This document shows, one piece after another, positions 62,782 to 64,000 of a stretch of DNA of 64,000 bases. The notes under the pieces were generated by a model that saw only the letters and a program-made list of their open reading frames with translations, ran no database searches and was not told where the DNA came from. Source of the DNA: SURF-33 sp964598885 (GTDB taxonomy: Bacteria > Desulfobacterota > Desulfobacteria > Desulfobacterales > Desulfosalsimonadaceae); the NCBI GenBank assembly GCA_964598885.1, contig CAZRES010000005.1, forward strand, positions 1 to 64,000, in the 5' to 3' direction. A program made the position numbers and the translations under genes. The first letter of the stretch is position 1. Every line of letters begins with the position of its first letter.

Positions 62782-64000
62782 ATGGGATCCAAGGCATCCA
62801 ACATCGCATCAACGTTGCCCGCGGCAGTGGCGCGCAAGCCTCCCTGGCTGCAGAGCATTAAAATCCGCATTATCGCGTTTGCCCTCGCTGCCACCATCAT
62901 TCCCGCCATCACCCTGGGCAGCCTGTCCTATCTCCATAACACGCGCTTCCTCAGCGAAAAAATTTCCCAGGAACTGCGTGACGCCACCGCGCAAGTGGTC
63001 CGCGAGATCGATCTTCTGGTCAAGGCAAAGCTCTATGATGTTCGGGTGTTCGCCAGCTCCTACATCATTTCCGAAAACTTGAGCAAAATCCTCGACACCG
63101 ATGGCGGCCCGGCCGAAAATCTGGTCGCCACGAGCCTGATTCAGGAGTACCTTCAATCGGTGCGGCAAAAGTTCTCCGACTATGTCGAACTGGTGCTCCT
63201 CGACCTGGACGGGCGCCTTATTGCCACGAGCGCCGCCAAGAGCGCACCGCCGAAACTGCCGGTGGGCTGGCAGGCAAAGATTGTCGACGGCGTTTCCGTC
63301 ATTGGGGATGCGGCAATGAATCCCGGCCTGAAAACCCGTGCTATCCTGATTGCCGATCCGATCCGCACCCCCGGGGGAACCGTCATCGGCGCATTGGGCG
63401 CCAAAGTATCCCTCGACAGCATGGATCGGATTCTGGCGGCCTACTCCCAGGAAGGCGTCCGCGAAGCCTACCTGATCAATGCAGCGGGGAAAGTCCTCGC
63501 CAGTTCGCACCTGCTCGGGGCGCCTCAAACCGATGCCGACCTGGCGCAGGACAGCGCTACCAAGCTCTACACCCACCCCGGAGAAGCCCTCCGTTACACC
63601 GGCTATAACGGCCTGGCCGTCATCGGCACCCTCAAACGCGCACCGGTTTTGGGGTGGGGCGTGGTGGTCGAAATCAACAAGAACATGGCGTTTGCCAAGA
63701 TCGAAGCCCTGCAGCGCATGACATTGGCCCTGGTAGGGGTCCTTATGGTGGGTATCGGTCTCTGCGCTTACGTGTTGGGTTTGACCATCGTGCGGCCTTT
63801 GCGCCGCCTCACGCGCGGCGCCGATCAGGTGGCGGTCGGCAACCTCGATATCGATCTGCCGGTGAGCACCCATTCCGAGGTGGGCTATCTGACCCAGGTT
63901 TTCAATCATATGGTGGCCCGCCTGCGGCACAGCCGTGAAGCGTTGGCCACCGTCAATGCCGCGTTGCAGGCCAAGAATATCGAACTGCACGCGCTTTCGA
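62782..64000 (+). CDS. Membrane sensor protein (dCache-HAMP), partial at window end
   Basis: The frame from the ATG at 62782 is open to the window edge (406 codons, no stop). GGGAGGGCGACGGC gives a ribosome site. Membrane helix about 28-50 (IRIIAFALAATIIPAITLGSL), an extracytoplasmic dCache-type domain to about 305 (LVLLDLDGRLIATS, AYLINAAGKVLASSHLLG, GWGVVVEINKNMAF), a second helix (LALVGVLMVGIGLCAYVLGL), then HAMP (IVRPLRRLTRGADQVAVGNLDIDLPV) and the start of a coiled coil (ALATVNAALQAKNIELHALS). The output domain, possibly GGDEF or kinase, is cut off. Confidence 0.85.
   Translation, partial: MGSKASNIASTLPAAVARKPPWLQSIKIRIIAFALAATIIPAITLGSLSYLHNTRFLSEKISQELRDATAQVVREIDLLVKAKLYDVRVFASSYIISENLSKILDTDGGPAENLVATSLIQEYLQSVRQKFSDYVELVLLDLDGRLIATSAAKSAPPKLPVGWQAKIVDGVSVIGDAAMNPGLKTRAILIADPIRTPGGTVIGALGAKVSLDSMDRILAAYSQEGVREAYLINAAGKVLASSHLLGAPQTDADLAQDSATKLYTHPGEALRYTGYNGLAVIGTLKRAPVLGWGVVVEINKNMAFAKIEALQRMTLALVGVLMVGIGLCAYVLGLTIVRPLRRLTRGADQVAVGNLDIDLPVSTHSEVGYLTQVFNHMVARLRHSREALATVNAALQAKNIELHALS

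Noticed and set aside
1..64000. CRISPR array, insertion sequence, tRNA or rRNA
   Set aside because: No regularly spaced repeats, transposase, terminal inverted repeats, cloverleaf or rRNA sequence were seen.

Overview
The window is 64 kb of tightly packed chromosomal DNA from a Gram-negative bacterium. It has outer-membrane efflux parts, L,D-transpeptidase and lipoprotein signals, an O-antigen-type flippase and sigma-54 control. The gene mix suggests an anaerobic deltaproteobacterium (Desulfobacterota, perhaps Desulfobacterales): a Cys-rich 4Fe-4S protein, acyl-CoA and CoA-transferase genes, DUF3467, a GGDEF/AAA/HEAT signalling protein and a glutamate-type RND pump. No rRNA, tRNA or sulfate-respiration gene is present, so this placement is inference. 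A 10-N run at 60403-60412 shows that the sequence is a draft scaffold.

Layout. 1-1.4 kb: partial YjbQ and a divergent TetR regulator. 1.6-6.5 kb: HrpA helicase converging on a family-2 glycosyltransferase. 6.5-10.3 kb: a CoA-transferase-like/GNAT fusion and a long-chain acyl-CoA synthetase. 10.4-17 kb: MEMO-type protein, aminotransferase, NifU-like protein, queuosine genes tgt and queA, DUF2065, and gatB on the other strand. 17-25.5 kb: deaminase, L,D-transpeptidase, fused chorismate mutase/prephenate dehydrogenase, a small HTH/PPOX pair, a 1405-residue GGDEF-AAA-HEAT protein and an enoyl-CoA hydratase. 25.8-32.3 kb: a TolC/adaptor/RND tripartite pump and a small outer-membrane protein. 32.6-38.9 kb: proA, a eukaryotic-style hisHF fusion, a 5'-nucleotidase lipoprotein, YitT and DUF3467. 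38.9-44.6 kb: serine hydrolase, histidine kinase, sigma-54 activator and an unknown gene with its own -24/-12 promoter. 44.7-55.9 kb: gdhA, cold-shock protein, metallo-hydrolase lipoprotein, YfhO and flippase membrane proteins, acyltransferase, then a thioesterase/phosphodiester glycosidase/Fe-S operon. 56.4-58.4 kb: groES-groEL. 58.7-62.6 kb: a MarR regulator and the proVWX glycine betaine importer. The last gene, a membrane sensor, runs off the end.

The most unusual items are: (1) an RND adaptor with a segment resembling the DNA gyrase A coiled-coil region just after its membrane anchor; (2) a CoA-transferase/GNAT fusion whose catalytic glutamate is replaced by proline; (3) the GGDEF-AAA protein with an internally duplicated unnamed domain; (4) a sigma-54 circuit with a perfect dyad, a -24/-12 promoter and an unknown target gene; and (5) a HisHF fusion of eukaryotic type. 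Arginine codon use changes from CGG-rich to CGC-rich within groEL and stays CGC-rich to the end. This points either to acquisition of the osmolyte region or to a chimeric join at a conserved gene.
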